64,000 bases of DNA from contig NZ_SJOM01000007.1 of the NCBI RefSeq assembly GCF_004762045.1, positions 1,752,916-1,816,915 on the forward strand, in the 5' to 3' direction. Below are positions 1 through 12,174 of this stretch, piece after piece (within the stretch, counting starts at the first letter, position 1; the number at the start of each line of letters is the position of its first letter). This DNA comes from Mycobacterium sp. DL99 (lineage in GTDB: Bacteria; Actinomycetota; Actinomycetes; Mycobacteriales; Mycobacteriaceae). The notes beneath the pieces are model-generated. The model was not told the origin of the DNA. It made no database searches and saw nothing but the letters and a program-made list of their open reading frames with translations. The translations under genes were made by a program, and so were the position numbers.

Positions 1-1185
<1,185 letters not shown>

Positions 1186-1217
1186 CCGCTGGGGCTCGGC
1201 GCGGCCATCATCCGCGC

Positions 1218-1290
1218 CGAGCCTGCGCTCAGATCCCCGAGCCTGCGCTCAGATCGTCAAAACGCCCGAATTCTGGATCTGTACGCAGAC
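1218..1290. terminator. Inverted/tandem repeat between convergent genes, probable bidirectional terminator
   Basis: An 18-bp unit (CGAGCCTGCGCTCAGATC) occurs twice in tandem at 1218-1235 and 1238-1255. A degenerate inverted copy (GGATCTGTACGCAGAC) follows at 1275-1290, pairing about 12 of 16 bases. It lies between convergent icd2 and the hydrolase gene. The core TGCGCTCAGATCGT also occurs in the much stronger palindrome at 31323-31392. Confidence 0.55.
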
Positions 1291-1314
1291 TGGATGTCCT
1301 ACGCGCATGGTCGA

Positions 1315-2160
1315 TCACCCCGTCGCGCGCGTTTGACCGATGTTCCGGTCGACGAATTCGGTGATCACCCCGGTGATGGTGTCGGGCGCCTCGAACATCG
1401 GGACGTGCCCCACTCCCTTGAGTGTGGTCACCACCGCGTCCGGCGCCAGGCTCTTGGTGAAGTGCCGGGTGAATCGTGGTGCCGGCAGCACGCGGTCCTT
1501 CTCGCAGATCACCAGTTGGGTCGGAGTATGGGAATCCCCGATCTCCATCAGTCCGGCGGTGGTCAGTGCCTTGACCATGAGCTTGAAGTAGGCGGGGCAG
1601 TGTGCCACGTCGTCGATCAGGTCGTGGCGGTCGCCGGCGTTGAGGACCTCGGGTGTCGCGCTGACCGCCAGGTATGAGATCTGCTTGGACAGCGGCAGTT
1701 TCAGCACCTGCTGGCGCAGCGCCGCGGTGGCGAGGACCACCGGCAGGGCCGCCAGGAACTTGCCGATGATCTCGTACTTGGCGGGCGTGAACATCGACCA
1801 GCCGCCCGCGGGGGCGATGCCGGTCAGCGTGCGGGCCCGGCCGCGCCGTTCCAGTTCGAAGGCCACCCAGCCGCCCAGCGAGTTCCCGACGATGTGTGCC
1901 GTGGTCCAGCCGAGCTCGTCGAGCCGGCGTTCGACGTCGTCGGCCAGCGTCGCGACGTCGAGGAGCATGGGTGCGTGCGCGCCGCCGTGGTGGCCGGCCA
2001 TCGTCGGGGCGAACACGTCGTAGCGGCCGGTCTGCGCGAGTTGCGGTGCGACGTACTTCCACACGCTCTGCGACAACAGGAACGGATGCAGCAGCAGGAT
2101 CGGATCACCGTCGGGGCTGCCGAGGTGGATGGGAGCACGTTCAGCCATGTCGCCCGACAT
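1315..2160 (-). CDS. alpha/beta-fold hydrolase
   Basis: A 281-residue soluble alpha/beta hydrolase. The oxyanion-side segment is 'LLLHPFLLS', the nucleophile elbow is G-N-S-L-G-G (Ser near residue 93), and the late His lies in 'LKGVGHVPMFEAPD'. This order is typical of esterase, epoxide-hydrolase or C-C-hydrolase relatives. No signal peptide is seen. The substrate cannot be inferred. The start could be 2160 or the second ATG at 2148; neither has a clear ribosome-binding site. It is divergent from xthA, whose start is 70 bp away. Confidence 0.85.
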   Translation of the reverse strand: MSGDMAERAPIHLGSPDGDPILLLHPFLLSQSVWKYVAPQLAQTGRYDVFAPTMAGHHGGAHAPMLLDVATLADDVERRLDELGWTTAHIVGNSLGGWVAFELERRGRARTLTGIAPAGGWSMFTPAKYEIIGKFLAALPVVLATAALRQQVLKLPLSKQISYLAVSATPEVLNAGDRHDLIDDVAHCPAYFKLMVKALTTAGLMEIGDSHTPTQLVICEKDRVLPAPRFTRHFTKSLAPDAVVTTLKGVGHVPMFEAPDTITGVITEFVDRNIGQTRATG

Positions 2161-2229
2161 TAAGGTGATACCGCCGGTACCGCAAGAGGGTATCGGTAGG
2201 TGTCGGCGGGGGTCGGTAGGGTCTGGGCC

Positions 2230-3039
2230 GTGGCATCTCCGGGACCTCTGACCGTCAGCACCATCAACGTCAACGGCATTCGCGCAGCCGTCAAGCAGCG
2301 GTCCACCGACAACCTCGGCCTGCTGCCCTGGCTCAAGGAGACCGAGGCCGACGTGGTGTGTCTGCAGGAGACCCGGGCCGATGACGAGCAGCTCAACGAT
2401 GCCTTGGCGCCGGCTTTGGCCGATGGCTGGAACCTGGCCTCAGCCGAACCGCATGTCAAGGGCCGCAACGGGGTTGCGGTGTTATCCCGGCATCCCATCA
2501 AGGCGGCCCGGCTGCTGGTCTCCGACGAGTTCGAGGCCCACGGGCGCTACCTCGAGGCGGATACCGCGGGGGTGACGGTGGCCAGCTTGTATGTCCCGAC
2601 CGGGGAGGCTGAGACGGACCGTCAGCTGGAGAAGGAACGGTTCATGGCCACCATCGCGGCGCGGATGGCGGAACTGCACGGTCGCGACGCGGTGCTGTGC
2701 GGTGACTGGAACATCGCGCACACCGAGAACGACATCAAGAACTGGAAGGGCAACGTCAAGAAGGCCGGCTTCCTGCCCAGCGAGCGGGCCTGGCTCACCG
2801 AGCTGTTGGGTACGGGCTGGGTAGACGTGGTGCGGGTGCTGCATCCCGATGTGGCCGGGCCGTACAGCTGGTGGTCCTGGCGCGGCAAGGCTTTCGACAA
2901 CGACGCCGGCTGGCGCATCGACTATCACCTGGCCAGCCCCACGTTGGCGGTCAGGGCCACGTCGGCACAGGTGGACCGGGCCGAGCTGTACGCGCTGCGG
3001 TGGTCGGATCACTCGCCGGTGACGGTCAGCTACAGCTGA
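2230..3039 (+). CDS. xthA: exodeoxyribonuclease III
   Basis: A 269-residue endonuclease/exonuclease/phosphatase-fold enzyme. Exonuclease III cleaves abasic sites and removes 3' blocking groups in base-excision repair. Visible motifs are 'STINVNGIRAA' (metal-binding Asn), 'DVVCLQETRA' (catalytic Glu), 'LCGDWNIAHTENDIKNWKGN' (Asp/Asn) and C-terminal 'RIDYHLAS' plus 'SDHSPV' (Asp-His). I chose the GTG at 2230 because homology begins just after it; the upstream in-frame codons look non-coding. Its 3' end overlaps the convergent DinB-like gene by 10 bp. Confidence 0.93.
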   Translation: MASPGPLTVSTINVNGIRAAVKQRSTDNLGLLPWLKETEADVVCLQETRADDEQLNDALAPALADGWNLASAEPHVKGRNGVAVLSRHPIKAARLLVSDEFEAHGRYLEADTAGVTVASLYVPTGEAETDRQLEKERFMATIAARMAELHGRDAVLCGDWNIAHTENDIKNWKGNVKKAGFLPSERAWLTELLGTGWVDVVRVLHPDVAGPYSWWSWRGKAFDNDAGWRIDYHLASPTLAVRATSAQVDRAELYALRWSDHSPVTVSYS

Positions 3040-3647
3040 CGCCAGTTCGGGCGCCGGCCCAGATGTAGCAGGACCTTGTCGAAATCCGTTGCCGCCGAAC
3101 CATTGACGGCCCGGTCGAACGGTGAGGCGGAAGTCTCACGGAAGTCGCCGTCGGGGATCGCCATGACCAGTGGCAGGACCGCGGCGACGACGTCGTCCGG
3201 TAGTTCGTAGGCCGCACCGAGGGTGGCCGCGACATCCCAGCCGTGCACGGCGTAGTCCACGAAATGGAATCCGATCGCCAGCGCGCCCGGGAACGTCGCG
3301 TTCGGGCCGAACTCGGGTAAAGCGAACGTCGCCTCGGTGACCCCGTCGGCGGCGAAGGCGTCGAGCACGTCGTGCGCGGCCGCCGTGTATGCGCCGACCG
3401 GGTCGGCACGCACGGCATCGGCCACCGTCTCCACATTCCAGAGCGCTTCATCGGAGCCGTGTCCGCGGGCGGCCGCGGCGAACCCGCGATGCTGCACGGT
3501 CATGTGGGCCAGGAGATCGCCCAGGGTCCAGTCCGCACATGGGGTCGGACGGTCCAGGTCGGATGTGCGGACAGCATCGACGGCTTCGACGGAGCGCAGG
3601 ACCGCGACGCGGTGCAACGGGCGCAGGTCGGTTTCAGTAGTAGGCAT
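3030..3647 (-). CDS. TIGR03086-type DinB/mycothiol maleylpyruvate isomerase-like protein
   Basis: About 205 residues with the N-terminal pattern of the DinB-like/MDMPI superfamily: 'DRPTPCADWTLGDLLAHMTVQHRGF', written here only as a pattern, supplies the first metal-ligand His. A later His lies in 'FVDYAVHGWDVA'. Family members are metal-binding helical-bundle proteins, some of them mycothiol-dependent transferases. The specific reaction here is unknown. The start used is ATG 3647; an upstream ATG at 3653 is also possible. It is divergent from the MarR gene at 3716 across ~70 bp containing repeated CATACG steps, so MarR control is plausible. Confidence 0.8.
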   Translation of the reverse strand: MPTTETDLRPLHRVAVLRSVEAVDAVRTSDLDRPTPCADWTLGDLLAHMTVQHRGFAAAARGHGSDEALWNVETVADAVRADPVGAYTAAAHDVLDAFAADGVTEATFALPEFGPNATFPGALAIGFHFVDYAVHGWDVAATLGAAYELPDDVVAAVLPLVMAIPDGDFRETSASPFDRAVNGSAATDFDKVLLHLGRRPNWRQL

Positions 3648-3715
3648 ACGCATACGATAGGCGGAAGCGCATCATATGGCAACGCCTACAGTGCTCGAAT
3701 ATCTACGATGAGCGA

Positions 3716-4138
3716 ATGCCGAAGCGCCCCGACCTGGCGGCCATGCTCGCCCCGCTGTTGCGGGAGATGATCGCCGCCGAGCAGCCGGTGCTCGACGCTC
3801 ACGGCCTGTCGATGTGGGGCTACGTCGTCCTGCTCGCGCTGGACCGGTCCTCGGTGCGGACGCAGGCGGCACTGGCCGACGCGATCGGCGCCGACAAGAC
3901 CCGCATCATCCGCACCCTCGATGACCTGCAACAGCAGGGCTTCATCGAGCGCGAGGCCGACCCCGACGACCGCCGGGTGCGGCTGCTGGCCATCACCGAG
4001 GCGGGCCGCGCGATCAAGGATGCGGTCCAGCGGGAGATCCAGCGCGGGGAGGAGCACTGGCTGGGTGAACTGACGGCCGATGATCGGAAAGTGTTCCTGC
4101 GGGTGCTGCAGCAGCTGACCCGCGAAGAATCCGGATGA
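3716..4138 (+). CDS. MarR-family transcriptional regulator
   Basis: 140 residues with a winged helix-turn-helix: 'TQAALADAIGADKTRIIRTLDDLQQQGFIERE' spans the recognition helix, and the wing is 'DPDDRRVRLLAITEAGR'. MarR proteins are dimeric ligand-responsive repressors. Its position divergent to the DinB-like gene suggests it regulates that gene and itself. trpS follows after 24 bp but is probably expressed separately. The ligand is unknown. Confidence 0.88.
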   Translation: MPKRPDLAAMLAPLLREMIAAEQPVLDAHGLSMWGYVVLLALDRSSVRTQAALADAIGADKTRIIRTLDDLQQQGFIEREADPDDRRVRLLAITEAGRAIKDAVQREIQRGEEHWLGELTADDRKVFLRVLQQLTREESG

Positions 4139-5179
<1,041 letters not shown>

Positions 5180-5199
5180 GCACCGGGGAGGGGTTGGCG

Positions 5200-6216
5200 G
5201 TGGACGAGCCCGAGAAGCCGGGATTACTGGCACGCGTGCGTGCGCGCTTTCCCTGGTTCGACCACGTGATGCGGGCGCAGGAGCGCTACAACGACTGCAA
5301 CGGCAACTTCTACGCCGCTGGCATCACCTATTTCACGATCTTCGCGCTGTTCCCGCTGCTGATGGTCGGCTTCGCTGCCGGAGGTTTCCTGCTGTCGCGG
5401 CGGCCTGATCTGCTCGACGAGATCGAGGAGCGGATTCGTCAAGCGGTGTCTGGTGATCTCGGCCAGCAACTGGTGACGCTGATGGACTCGGCCATCGCCT
5501 CGCGCGGCACGGTCGGCGTGATCGGCCTGGCGACCGCGGCGTGGGCGGGCCTCGGCTGGATGGCCAATTTGCGCGAGGCGCTCAGCCAGATGTGGGAGCA
5601 ACACACAGAATCGAGCTTCGTCGGCAACAAGCTCTCGGACCTGCTCGCCCTTGTGACGGCATTTCTGGCGATGGTGATCACCATCGGGTTGACCGTGCTC
5701 GGTGACCCCGCGTTGATGCGGAAAGTCTTGCACTGGATCGGTTTTCACGACGGCGCGCTGCTCGGTAGCGGGTTGCGCGTCATATCGATTGTCGTGTCGG
5801 TCTCGATCTCGTGGCTGTTGTTCAGCTGGATCATCTCGCGGTTGCCGCGCGAACCGGTGCCCTTCCGCCGGTCGATCCGGGCCGGCCTGCTGGCGGCGGT
5901 GGGCTTCGAGATCTTCAAGCAGGTGGCGTCGATCTACCTGCAGTCCGTGCTGAACGGACCTGCCGGGGCGACGTTCGGCCCGGTGCTGGGCCTGATGGTG
6001 TTCGCCTACGTCACCGCGCGGCTGATCCTGTTCGCGACGGCCTGGGCCGCCACGTCCACGGAGAGCCTGGCCGAGGCGCCGGTGCCACCACCGAACCCCG
6101 CGCAGATCGTCACCAGGGTGCAGGTCCACGAGGGGATCGGGGTGTCCGGCGCTTTGGCCGCGGCCGCGATGGGAGCCATTGGTGCTCTCGGGCTTTCGCG
6201 ACTACTGCGGCGTTAG
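5200..6216 (+). CDS. yhjD: YihY/YhjD family inner-membrane protein
   Basis: About 338 residues with several hydrophobic helices (for example around 'YFTIFALFPLLMVGFAAGGF', 'LGWMANLREALSQMW', the 'LLALVTAFLAMVITIGL' segment and a C-terminal 'GLMVFAYVTARLILFATAW'). This pattern is typical of the YihY/BrkB (formerly 'RNase BN') membrane family. The TrpS-YhjD neighbour order is the same as in M. tuberculosis. The transported substrate is not settled. GTG 5200 is preferred because a GGGGAGGGG tract sits 7 nt upstream; TTG 5194 is the alternative. The 3' end overlaps the convergent gdx gene by 4 bp. Confidence 0.9.
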   Translation: MDEPEKPGLLARVRARFPWFDHVMRAQERYNDCNGNFYAAGITYFTIFALFPLLMVGFAAGGFLLSRRPDLLDEIEERIRQAVSGDLGQQLVTLMDSAIASRGTVGVIGLATAAWAGLGWMANLREALSQMWEQHTESSFVGNKLSDLLALVTAFLAMVITIGLTVLGDPALMRKVLHWIGFHDGALLGSGLRVISIVVSVSISWLLFSWIISRLPREPVPFRRSIRAGLLAAVGFEIFKQVASIYLQSVLNGPAGATFGPVLGLMVFAYVTARLILFATAWAATSTESLAEAPVPPPNPAQIVTRVQVHEGIGVSGALAAAAMGAIGALGLSRLLRR

Positions 6217-6530
6217 TGACTGACGGCCTTCAGGCCGACGATGCAGCCGACGACACCGAGCATGAGCACCACCTTGATCACCGAAGCGGATTCGGCGCCG
6301 GTGATCATTGCGTAGCCGACGGTGAGCACCGCGCCGATGCCCACCCAGATCGCATAGCTGGTGCCAGGGGGCAGGCTGCGCATCGCGATGGCCAGTCCGA
6401 CCATCGAGAACGCAAGCGCCACAAAGAACACGACTGACGGAACCAGGCGGGTGAAGCCTTCGGTCTTGCTCAGGGCGGTCGCCCATACGGCTTCGAGAAC
6501 ACCTGAGACGACGAGAATCAACCAGGCCAT
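6213..6530 (-). CDS. gdx: SMR-family guanidinium exporter (Gdx/SugE type)
   Basis: 105 residues with four predicted transmembrane helices, the small multidrug resistance fold. The sequence fits the Gdx/SugE branch: helix 1 'LVVSGVLEAVWATALSKTEG' carries the essential Glu, and 'LPPGTSYAIWVGIGAVLTVG' follows. Gdx proteins are dual-topology dimers that export guanidinium in exchange for protons. ATG 6530 has a GGAGG just upstream; longer in-frame extensions run into the riboswitch and are rejected. The guanidine-III riboswitch at 6545-6588 directly precedes it, which independently supports guanidinium as substrate. Confidence 0.93.
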   Translation of the reverse strand: MAWLILVVSGVLEAVWATALSKTEGFTRLVPSVVFFVALAFSMVGLAIAMRSLPPGTSYAIWVGIGAVLTVGYAMITGAESASVIKVVLMLGVVGCIVGLKAVSH

Positions 6531-6544
6531 GGCACACCTCCAAA

Positions 6545-6588
6545 CACCCCGTCTTTTCGCTGGCCGGGTACGGGTGCGCCTCGTCCGG
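6545..6588 (-). promoter_or_regulatory. guanidine-III (ykkC-III) riboswitch
   Basis: Read on the minus strand, the leader contains CCGGACGAGG, GCRCCCGTACCCGG-like and CCAGCGAAAAGACGGGG blocks in the order and spacing of the ykkC-III consensus. It ends ~14 nt before the gdx start codon and adjoins the GGAGG ribosome-binding site. The class forms a compact pseudoknot that binds guanidinium and exposes the ribosome-binding site. The match is from recalled consensus, not a covariance-model search. Confidence 0.9.
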
Positions 6589-6637
6589 TGCCATCTGGTG
6601 GCAGTTCCATTGTAACAACGACGTAAAATTGCAGGCT

Positions 6638-7489
6638 GTGAGCTTGGCAACCACCTGGTCGCGGTCGATCGGCATCACTGTCCCCATCGTCAACGCGCCG
6701 ATGGGCGGTGCGGCAGGAGGCCGGCTGGCGTCTGCGGTCTCGGCCGCAGGCGGCCTGGGCATGGTCGGGATGGGCAGTTCGGCGACGGCCGAACAGTTGA
6801 CCGGCGAACTGGCGCAACTCGATGGCCAGCGATTCGGAATTGGCCTGGTGCACTGGGTTACCCAGGATCGGCCGGATCTGTTCGACGTTGCGGTGGCCGC
6901 CCGTCCGGCGCTGCTCAGCGTGAGCTTCGGGCAGGACTGGGATTGGGTGCGCCGGGCGCACGACGCGGGCCTGACGGTGACGACCCAGGTGGCCACGGTC
7001 GATGCGGCCCGCCGTGCGGTCGATGTCGGTGTTGATGTGTTGGTGGCGCGCGGAGCCGAGGGCGGCGGTCATGGTGAGCCGACGATGGGCACGCTCCCGC
7101 TGCTGGCCGAGGTACTCGACGCCGTCGACGTTCCCGTGCTCGCGGCCGGCGGAATCTCCTCGCCACGGGCGGTCGCTGCAGTGCTGGCCGCCGGGGCGGG
7201 CGCCGCCTGGGTCGGCACCGCGTTTGCCGCATGCGCCGAGGCACTGACGCCCCGGGTGGCGCGCGACGCCCTGCTGGCTGCCGAGGGTGAGGCGACCGAG
7301 CTGACCACCGAATACGACGTCGCCGCCGGATATCGGTGGCCGGAGACCATCCCCGAGCGCGTGCTGCGCGGATCGCCGGTCAACGCGGGGCAGGGCGTGG
7401 GGCTGGTGCGGCGGCAGGCGGGCGCGGCCGAGGTCATCCGATCGCTGTCCGAAGGGGCGGAGCGGCTACTCGGGCGTTGGCATGGGTGA
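6638..7489 (+). CDS. nitronate monooxygenase / 2-nitropropane dioxygenase-like flavoprotein
   Basis: About 283 residues with the FMN-binding TIM barrel of the NMO/NPD family. Visible are 'PIVNAPMGGAAGGRLASAVS', 'AAGGLGMVGMGS', 'VARGAEGGGHGE' (the His-containing GGH motif), 'VPVLAAGGISSPRAVAAVLA' and 'GAAWVGTAFAA'. These proteins oxidise alkyl nitronates or act as FMN oxidoreductases. GTG 6638 is taken as the start; TTG 6629 is also open. It is divergent from the riboswitch-controlled gdx gene. It is shorter than full-length NMOs (~350 aa), so the exact activity is unsure. Confidence 0.82.
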   Translation: MSLATTWSRSIGITVPIVNAPMGGAAGGRLASAVSAAGGLGMVGMGSSATAEQLTGELAQLDGQRFGIGLVHWVTQDRPDLFDVAVAARPALLSVSFGQDWDWVRRAHDAGLTVTTQVATVDAARRAVDVGVDVLVARGAEGGGHGEPTMGTLPLLAEVLDAVDVPVLAAGGISSPRAVAAVLAAGAGAAWVGTAFAACAEALTPRVARDALLAAEGEATELTTEYDVAAGYRWPETIPERVLRGSPVNAGQGVGLVRRQAGAAEVIRSLSEGAERLLGRWHG

Positions 7490-7528
7490 GCCTGCCAAAC
7501 CGCCGAGAGCGGCGGCGGATTGGCAGGC
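7490..7528 (+). terminator. Hairpin terminator-like structure after the NMO-like gene
   Basis: The arms GCCTGCCAA (7490-7498) and TTGGCAGGC (7520-7528) pair perfectly. An inner CCGCCG/CGGCGG stem extends the hairpin. It starts immediately after the stop codon of the upstream gene. No strong U tract follows, as is usual in mycobacteria. Confidence 0.6.
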
Positions 7529-7648
7529 CCGGGATGTATTTAACTTGAGCGGCAATTGCGTGTCAGGCAAACCGGCAAATTGATCACCAGTAGCTGGCAG
7601 GCGCCGCCGGCGTGCGGAACCCGGGCAACCGCCGAATGCACGCGATGG

Positions 7649-7674
7649 GCTCCTCCCAGAAGAACGGGAGGAGC
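7649..7674 (-). terminator. Hairpin downstream of the secreted alanine-rich protein gene
   Basis: A perfect 9-bp stem GCTCCTCCC/GGGAGGAGC with an 8-nt loop lies ~35 bp past the stop of the leftward gene at 7708-9072. The rest of the 7529-7707 gap shows no supported gene. Confidence 0.6.
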
Positions 7675-7707
7675 TCACCAGTTGTGGAGCGCCCGGCCTG
7701 AGGTTGG

Positions 7708-9072
7708 TTACCTGTCGCTGCCCTTGTCGGCGCGGTGCTTGCCGCCGGGGCTCTTCTTGGCGTTGGACTCGTGCTTGTCTGTCTTCGCTTCCTGGCGCGC
7801 CTGCTGGCGATCTGCCCTGGCTTGTTGCCGGGCTTGCCGCTTGGTTTCCGCGGCTTCCTTCTTGGATACCTTGGTGGCCTTGGCGTTTGACGCGTCCGAC
7901 GCATCGTCGTCGGCGCCCGTGTTGGTGCCGGCTGTGACGCCGTCTGCGGAAGGCTCACTGGCAGCCGGAGTCTCGGTCGCAGCGGGCTTCGGATCGACTT
8001 TCAAGGTCACGGTTTTCACCGCATTGAACGCCGATGCAGCAGCGCTGGTGAGGCTGTCAACGGTGTCGGTCACACCGCTCGCGAGCTGTTTGGCGGCGAG
8101 TTCAGAAGGCGCGGACGTTTGATCCGCGGTTGAGGGCAATGCCTTGGGTGTGGTGGTGTTGGCCTCGACGGCCGGCGTTTCCGTGGCAGGTGGCGCAACG
8201 GTAGCCAACGTGTCGGCCGCCAACGTGCCGGGCGCAGATTCCACGGCTGCGGGTACGACCGGGGAAGCCGGGGGCTTGAGCACCTCCGCGATGATCTTGG
8301 GGACGCCCACCACCAGAGCGCCGACAAGTCCGGTCGAAAGCTCGGTGGTGTATGGCTTGAGCAGCTCGTCGAGGAGGGCGCCCGTCATCGCGGCGGGAAT
8401 GTTCAGCACAGCGTTCGCCGCGGCGACCGGGTCGCCGGCGTTCACCGCGTCGGCAAGGCCTTGCACCTGACGCCCAAACGCATGAAATGGCGACTGGGCC
8501 GCGATGATGGTGCTCAGCCCGATCATCGTGACTGCCCCTGGTATGGCCTGAACCACATCAGCGAAGTTCTGCGCCATCGCGCCCGGGATCTTCAGGGTGT
8601 CGAGCATCGGGAACATCGCCGTTGCTATGCCGGACACGGCGTAGACAAAATAGCTGATCGCGTCACCGATCTGGCCCGCTTGGAGCTGTTCGTACGCATA
8701 GTCCAGCATCCACTGGTTGTTGGTCTGCCACATCGCGAGTCCAAGGCCCGTGTTCTGGAGTGCGGTGCCGTAGGTCTGGACGTAACCGGTCAGGTTGGCG
8801 AGCACCTGGGTCATGACGGGCGCGCCGTTGTCGACTACCTGCCCGCCCAGCGCGGCCGCATTTTGGGCAGTGCTCGTGAGGACCTCGATCAACGCAGTGA
8901 TGGGGTCGCCGACGGGGTTGGTGACGCCGGTGAGGTCCACCGCCGTCGACGAGGCGTGAACTTGGATGTCGGGCAGCGACGGTGCGACGGGGCTGATCGG
9001 ACTGACCGCGATGACGCTGGCGCCGGCCAGCGCTATGCCGGCGGTGACGTAGGGGCGAAGTGCGAGTTGCAA
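7708..9072 (-). CDS. Exported alanine-rich mycobacterial protein with basic C-terminal tail
   Basis: About 454 residues. Homology-like sequence begins 'LQLALRPYVTAGIALAGASV', a pattern I associate with mycobacterial PE/PPE-adjacent exported proteins. A TTG at 9072 with AAAGGA upstream is the likely start. A hydrophobic N-terminal helix (about residues 8-25) is followed by a helical ~260-residue region rich in Ala, Gly and Val. Then comes a Pro/Ala/Thr-rich linker and a Lys/Arg/Gln/Ala-rich tail of ~60 residues ('KRQARQQARADRQQARQ'). The tail could bind nucleic acid or an acidic envelope polymer, but that is inference. Function is unknown. It stands alone, with an AT-rich upstream region. Confidence 0.75.
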   Translation of the reverse strand: MQLALRPYVTAGIALAGASVIAVSPISPVAPSLPDIQVHASSTAVDLTGVTNPVGDPITALIEVLTSTAQNAAALGGQVVDNGAPVMTQVLANLTGYVQTYGTALQNTGLGLAMWQTNNQWMLDYAYEQLQAGQIGDAISYFVYAVSGIATAMFPMLDTLKIPGAMAQNFADVVQAIPGAVTMIGLSTIIAAQSPFHAFGRQVQGLADAVNAGDPVAAANAVLNIPAAMTGALLDELLKPYTTELSTGLVGALVVGVPKIIAEVLKPPASPVVPAAVESAPGTLAADTLATVAPPATETPAVEANTTTPKALPSTADQTSAPSELAAKQLASGVTDTVDSLTSAAASAFNAVKTVTLKVDPKPAATETPAASEPSADGVTAGTNTGADDDASDASNAKATKVSKKEAAETKRQARQQARADRQQARQEAKTDKHESNAKKSPGGKHRADKGSDR

Positions 9073-9102
9073 CAGGGGTTCCTTTGCTGAAGGGCCAGGC
9101 GG

Positions 9103-9230
9103 CCTGATCGGCGATGAATTTAGCAGTAAATGTGTGTTTTTCAATCACTATTGGCAATAGTGAAAAAAGGTTCGAAAAATATTCGAAATGTTTGAAAAAT
9201 AATGTGTAAGTGTCTGATGTGTCTGGGCCT
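9103..9230 (-). promoter_or_regulatory. AT-rich upstream region with palindromes
   Basis: This stretch is strikingly AT-rich for the window. It holds a perfect palindrome CACTATT-GGC-AATAGTG (9146-9162) flanked by T and A runs. A second palindrome, TTCGAA-N5-TTCGAA, is at 9171-9187, followed by a related TTTGAAAAAT. It probably contains the promoter and operators of the leftward gene ending at 7708 and may be a binding region for Lsr2, the mycobacterial H-NS analogue. The rest of the gap to 9404 (9231-9404) shows no gene. Confidence 0.5.
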
Positions 9231-9404
9231 GGCCTGTCGCGGTTATAGCTGGTCAATGCATGAATCAGTGCAAGGTTCAATCACGTTTCGACGCCGGTCC
9301 TGGTCGCATGATGTGCTGATGAATCGACCGACTGGAACACGTTCATTTATGATTGTGGGAACGGCTGAACCGGCGGTGGATCTCGGTGCCGTACGGCCAA
9401 TCTC

Positions 9405-10664
9405 TCATCGTCCGATGTTGAGTACTCGATCGACGGCTGCGAGCACCCGTCCGGCACCGTCCTCGGCAGCGATAGCTGCCGCCATCTTCGCCGCCTGGTC
9501 TCCGAAGCTGTTATCTGACAACACGGCGTGTATTGCTTCACCGAGGTTGTCGGCGCTGAGTCGACGTTGCGGGATCGGCGGCGGGCTGACTCCGAGGTCG
9601 AAGAGCCTTCGCGCCCAGAACGATTGGTCGCCGTAGGGGCCCGGTGCCGCGATCGACGGCACACCGGCACGTAGTCCCGCCGCGGCAGTGCCTGCGCCGC
9701 AGTGGTGCACAACGGCCGCCGCCTGCGCGAACAGCCAGTCGTGGGGCACCTCGCCGACCGCGATCACGTCGTCCCCGCTGAAGTCGAGCCCCGCCCAGCC
9801 GGCCTGGATCACCGCACGGGCACCCGCGCCCCGAACCGCCTGTGCGACAAGCGTGGACAGCTTCTGGGCCTCGGCGCGGCTGTTGACGGTGCTGCCGAAG
9901 CCGATGACGACCGGCGGCGGGCCGGCGTCGAGGAACTCCACCAGCTCGGTGGGCGGTTGCCATCCGGTCGCGCGCTCCGGCCACCAGTAGCCGACGACGT
10001 CGATACCCGGCCGCCAGTCGGCCGGCCGGGGCAGGACCATGGTCGAGTAGCCATACAGGATCGGCCAACGCGCATCAGTGCGCCGGCGTCGCAGCGCCCG
10101 GGCCGGAGCCGCCGGGAGACCGAGTTGCGCACGAAAGTGGTTGACGGCCTTGCCATACAGTCCGTCGATCATCGCCTCACCGATCCGCGCTGTCGCCCTG
10201 TTCCCGAACCGCCCGGCGGACCACGCTCCCAACACCGCCGGTGGATGGTCGGCGGTCGCCGAGAACGGCTGCAACCGAACGCCGATGCCGGGAACGGCGA
10301 GCGCGTCGGCAAGCGGATGGCCGGCCAGTTCCGCGAATGGTGACAGCAGCAGCGCGTCCACCGGTTCGTCACGGACGGCGGCCAACACGCGATCGCCCAG
10401 CATCCGCATGCCGCGCGGTGAGAGGAATGCCGCCATGGCCTTCGCGGCTTGGCGTGCTGACACGTCCGACAGATCGGCTGAGGTGTCGGCGAGTTCCTCG
10501 GCCAGTCCGCGAATCTCCAGCCCGCATCCCGTGACGAGTTCGGCGAATGCCTGATACGCCACCACGATCACGCGATGCCCAACTCGCTGCAATCGCGCAC
10601 CGACCCCGGTCAGCGGCGCCACATCGCCGCGACTGCCGATGGCGATGATCGCGATGGTCGCCAT
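9405..10664 (-). CDS. UGT-type (GT1) glycosyltransferase, distal gene of atpE2 operon
   Basis: 419 residues, GT-B fold. The N-terminal 'IAIGSRGDVAPLTGVGARLQ' is the sterol/lipid-type UGT signature. The C-terminal donor-site motif is 'VVHHCGAGTAAAGLRAGVPS', followed by 'GDQSFWARRL'. Relatives in mycobacteria include the glycopeptidolipid glycosyltransferases and Rv1524/Rv1526c, which transfer sugars to hydrophobic acceptors at the membrane. Its ATG abuts the stop codon of atpE2 with zero spacing, so translation is probably coupled. It is a paralogue of the UGT at 10903-12174. The acceptor is unknown. Confidence 0.93.
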   Translation of the reverse strand: MATIAIIAIGSRGDVAPLTGVGARLQRVGHRVIVVAYQAFAELVTGCGLEIRGLAEELADTSADLSDVSARQAAKAMAAFLSPRGMRMLGDRVLAAVRDEPVDALLLSPFAELAGHPLADALAVPGIGVRLQPFSATADHPPAVLGAWSAGRFGNRATARIGEAMIDGLYGKAVNHFRAQLGLPAAPARALRRRRTDARWPILYGYSTMVLPRPADWRPGIDVVGYWWPERATGWQPPTELVEFLDAGPPPVVIGFGSTVNSRAEAQKLSTLVAQAVRGAGARAVIQAGWAGLDFSGDDVIAVGEVPHDWLFAQAAAVVHHCGAGTAAAGLRAGVPSIAAPGPYGDQSFWARRLFDLGVSPPPIPQRRLSADNLGEAIHAVLSDNSFGDQAAKMAAAIAAEDGAGRVLAAVDRVLNIGR

Positions 10665-12170
<1,506 letters not shown>

Positions 12171-12174
<4 letters not shown>

